In this document: positions 32,506 to 34,334 of the stretch, piece after piece
Position numbering within the stretch: position 1 is the stretch's first letter
How the letters are laid out: every line of letters starts with the position of its first letter
Origin: Phycisphaera sp. TMED9
GTDB lineage: Bacteria > Planctomycetota > Phycisphaerae > Phycisphaerales > SM1A02
Direction: 5' to 3'
Length of the DNA stretch: 34,334 nucleotides
NCBI GenBank assembly: GCA_002167845.2
Contig: NHBO02000006.1
Span: 1-34,334 of the forward strand
Program-made: the position numbers and the translations under genes
The notes under the pieces: generated by a model
Database searches by the model: none
What the model was told of the DNA's origin: nothing
The model's input: only the letters and a program-made list of their open reading frames with translations

Positions 32506-33765
32506 TCAGGGCCGAGTCGAATCCCGGACCCGGCCGTTCAGTTCCATCCGGAGCGCCTCCACATCCGCGGCCTCGATCTGAGGCGGATGATCGCGCCACG
32601 CCTCGCCGGCGAGAATGTCGCTTCGGCCACGCTCGAACAACGCCTTCATGTGGACCGGATCGAAGGGTTCCGAGGGTACGACGTCGAAGTCGAAGGGAAT
32701 CGACGCGAGGCGGAAGTCGAATCCGTCTCGGATCGACGTGAGCCAGATCCGATAGAGGTCCCCGATGCCGTTGCTTCGAATCAGGCCGGAGATCGATCGT
32801 CCTGCGATCTCGAAGAGCGATCTCGCCACCTGCTTGTACCGGAACACGAGCGGCGCGTTGCGGATCACCCAGACCGTGGGCGTTCCCCTGCGTTCGTCCC
32901 CGAGGACTTCGGAGTCACGGAGCCGAAGCGCGACGGGATAGGTGAAGACCTGGGCCGAGACACCGCCATCGACGTGCATCTCGTCGTAGGTACGACCATC
33001 CGGAGTCACCACCTCGATCATCACCGGCGGGAAGACGCCGGGGATGGACGCGGAGGCGAGGATGATGTCGAGGGCGAGCTCGCGTCCGCCGGGGAGGTCC
33101 TCGGCCGCGATCGCGCTCAGGCACCAGTAGGCCGGCTCCATGCGGTCGAGATTCGTGGTCCCGACGAACAGGCGTCTTCCCTTGAGATGCTCCTCCCCCA
33201 TCCGACGGTACGCCGCCTCGTCGAACTGCGTCGAGAGCATCTCCAGAAGTCCGTCCGGATCGCTCATTGCATCGCCGGTCAGGCCTTCGAGAAGCCCCCG
33301 TTCGGTGACGAGTTCGCTCGTGCTGAGCGTGGTGTAACAGGTCTTGAGTGCGTCGTCGTAGTCGGATCCAAGGAACGCGAACGGTGCGGTGAGGGCACCG
33401 GTCGAGACCCCCGTGACGACGTTGAACGACGGCCGGGTTCCCAACTCCGACCAACCGCAGAGAAGTCCGGCACCGTACGCGCCGTTTTCACCGCCGCCCG
33501 AGATCGCGAGCACCTCGATCGGCGCGCGATCGAGACCGCTGGCCTTCATCTGGTCGATCAGACGTCCCACCCGATCCACGGCGCCCGGCCCCCTGGAGGT
33601 CGGGTCGTCGTCCCGGGTGATTCTCCACGACTCCATCCCCGGCGGCGAAGCGTCCCGAATGTGCTCGCGCGGCACGGCGTTTCGCTTCGGCGTGGAACAA
33701 CCTGTGGCGAGCACTACAAGGGCGAACGCGACGGGAAAGATGAGGGTCGAAAGGGTACGAAGCAT
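32506..33765 (-). CDS. Patatin-like phospholipase lipoprotein (419 aa)
   Basis: Serine lipase of the patatin family on a lipid anchor. The signal peptide ends at a lipobox (LATGC, Cys23). The catalytic dyad is Ser121 in 'GVSTG' and Asp266 in 'HVDGGV', and the oxyanion loop is 'SGGGENGAYGAG' (89-100). 'LASASIPGVFPPVMIEV' and 'FVGTTNLDR' are further family parts. The first 75 residues after the anchor form a linker and helix. It is likely at the periplasmic side of the inner membrane or the inner face of the outer membrane, acting on phospholipid or lysophospholipid. GGAG lies 11 bases before the ATG at 33765. The next gene downstream is the SulP gene, 291 bases on. Confidence 0.92.
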   Translation of the reverse strand: MLRTLSTLIFPVAFALVVLATGCSTPKRNAVPREHIRDASPPGMESWRITRDDDPTSRGPGAVDRVGRLIDQMKASGLDRAPIEVLAISGGGENGAYGAGLLCGWSELGTRPSFNVVTGVSTGALTAPFAFLGSDYDDALKTCYTTLSTSELVTERGLLEGLTGDAMSDPDGLLEMLSTQFDEAAYRRMGEEHLKGRRLFVGTTNLDRMEPAYWCLSAIAAEDLPGGRELALDIILASASIPGVFPPVMIEVVTPDGRTYDEMHVDGGVSAQVFTYPVALRLRDSEVLGDERRGTPTVWVIRNAPLVFRYKQVARSLFEIAGRSISGLIRSNGIGDLYRIWLTSIRDGFDFRLASIPFDFDVVPSEPFDPVHMKALFERGRSDILAGEAWRDHPPQIEAADVEALRMELNGRVRDSTRP

Positions 33766-34136
33766 GGGTTTCGGATCTCCGATGGTGCGATGGCGTTGAC
33801 TATGACGCTCGAATCACTCAGTTCAGTTCGGCCTGGTTCGGGGAACACTACTTCCCAATCCCGCTTCATGTCGACGACCGGCCAGGAGATCGGCCCCAGT
33901 CCACCGCGATTGAGTTGAGATCTCCGACGTGAACGACGCGGAGCTCCGAAGACAGCCTCCTTCCGATTCATCGCAACGAAGAAGCGGGCAATCATCCCGT
34001 CGTGCTCGGCGTTGGGCTCACGACTCGGTCCGCGAGCGAACCACTCCGTGAGTCGATTGCGTCGAGCCATCCGAACCGATGCCGGAGGCCGGCTTTGAAA
34101 GGTATCAGCAGGGACGAAAAGGCATGCGTTGCCCGG
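33766..34136. other. Gene-free gap before the patatin gene
   Basis: No supported gene. A minus-strand frame of 118 codons (33714-34070) overlaps the patatin start, is rich in Arg and Pro, has no ribosome site and resembles no family. A short GGGAA/TTCCC dyad near 33840 is the only structure seen. It presumably holds the promoter of the patatin gene and the 3' end of the FG-GAP gene transcript. Confidence 0.5.
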
Positions 34137-34334
34137 TCACCGTTGATTCAGGAAGACCCGAACCCGGTCATTGTTCTGTGTGGCGACGAGATCAGGGTCA
34201 CCATCACCATCCACATCGACCGCTTCCGCCGAGGTGGCGTCTCCGCGGAGGAGGATTCCCGTCTCCAGCGCGGTGGCGGGTACGTACTCACCCGACTCGG
34301 TTCCGTGAAGCATCTGCCCGACCCCTCCGCGCCA
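34137..34334 (-). CDS. FG-GAP/VCBS-repeat protein, 3' end only
   Basis: The last 65 codons of a gene cut by the right edge of the window; the frame is open to the edge. The final repeat 'AEAVDVDGDGDPDLVATQN' carries the calcium-binding D-x-D-G-D-G-D loop of FG-GAP/VCBS beta-propeller blades and ends 'RVRVFLNQR' as such blades do. The preceding stretch 'GGVGQMLHGTESGEYVPATAL' fits the end of another blade. These proteins are typically secreted or cell-surface, and abundant in planctomycetes. Start, signal peptide and number of repeats are not visible. Confidence 0.8.
   Translation of the reverse strand, partial: WRGGVGQMLHGTESGEYVPATALETGILLRGDATSAEAVDVDGDGDPDLVATQNNDRVRVFLNQR

Noticed and set aside
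31762-33918. Plus-strand open frame of 718 codons across SulP and patatin genes
   Set aside because: Shadow of two clear minus-strand genes.
33714-34070. 118-codon minus-strand frame upstream of and overlapping the patatin gene
   Set aside because: Overlaps the patatin start in another frame, no family, Arg/Pro-rich low-complexity composition.

Overview
The window (high GC, densely packed, diderm cell-envelope genes) looks like chromosomal DNA of a planctomycete, most likely of the Phycisphaerae. The pointers are an LpxC/FabZ fusion inside a bamA-ompH-ompH-lpxD cluster, a secreted protease ending in two dockerin-like 'DLNGDGxVNGxDxALILSAWG'-type repeats, an FG-GAP/VCBS protein, Tat-exported TIM-barrel and TlpA-like proteins, and weak or absent Shine-Dalgarno sites on several genes. 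The taxon is an inference; no rRNA or tRNA gene was found, and no insertion sequence, prophage or CRISPR array is visible.

Layout. 1-1221: gcvT (minus) with a terminator hairpin at the window edge. 1424-1534: possible 36-residue membrane peptide. 1786-8119: envelope operon on the plus strand (BamA, two OmpH/Skp-like chaperones, LpxD, LpxC/FabZ), followed by two unrecognised genes (8266-9555) behind a long dyad. 9568-11305: M24 peptidase (minus) and a small lipoprotein (plus). 11390-15588: EttA, DUF2071, a DCC-family thiol oxidoreductase, DUF2237 and a MarC-family membrane protein. 15589-16123: a gene-free region holding a strong minus-strand terminator with no obvious gene in front of it and repeated CGTTCA boxes. 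16124-17776: a CarH-like MerR regulator lacking the usual cobalamin-ligand histidine, and an exported beta-carbonic anhydrase. 18126-20097: a structured leader and a DEAD-box helicase whose tail is a 16-residue Trp-Lys repeat. 20340-24404: dockerin-tagged cysteine protease and Uup. 24477-33765: a run of minus-strand genes (TIM-barrel protein, PPP-like phosphatase, small secreted protein, TlpA-like thioredoxin, GNAT, HIT, MIP channel, SulP transporter, patatin lipoprotein). 34137-34334: 3' end of an FG-GAP protein cut by the window.

How the genes fit together. The 1786-8119 block builds the outer membrane: BamA inserts beta-barrels, the OmpH proteins escort them through the periplasm, and LpxC, LpxD and FabZ supply lipid A and its acyl chains. 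EttA and Uup are two different ABC-F ribosome factors. The exported carbonic anhydrase and the SulP transporter could both bear on bicarbonate, but they are 13 kb apart and the link is only a suggestion. I see no obvious complete new defence or mobile system. The observations most worth following are the helicase repeat tail with its hairpin leader, the His-less CarH-like regulator with its operator-like boxes, and the orphan terminator beside it.
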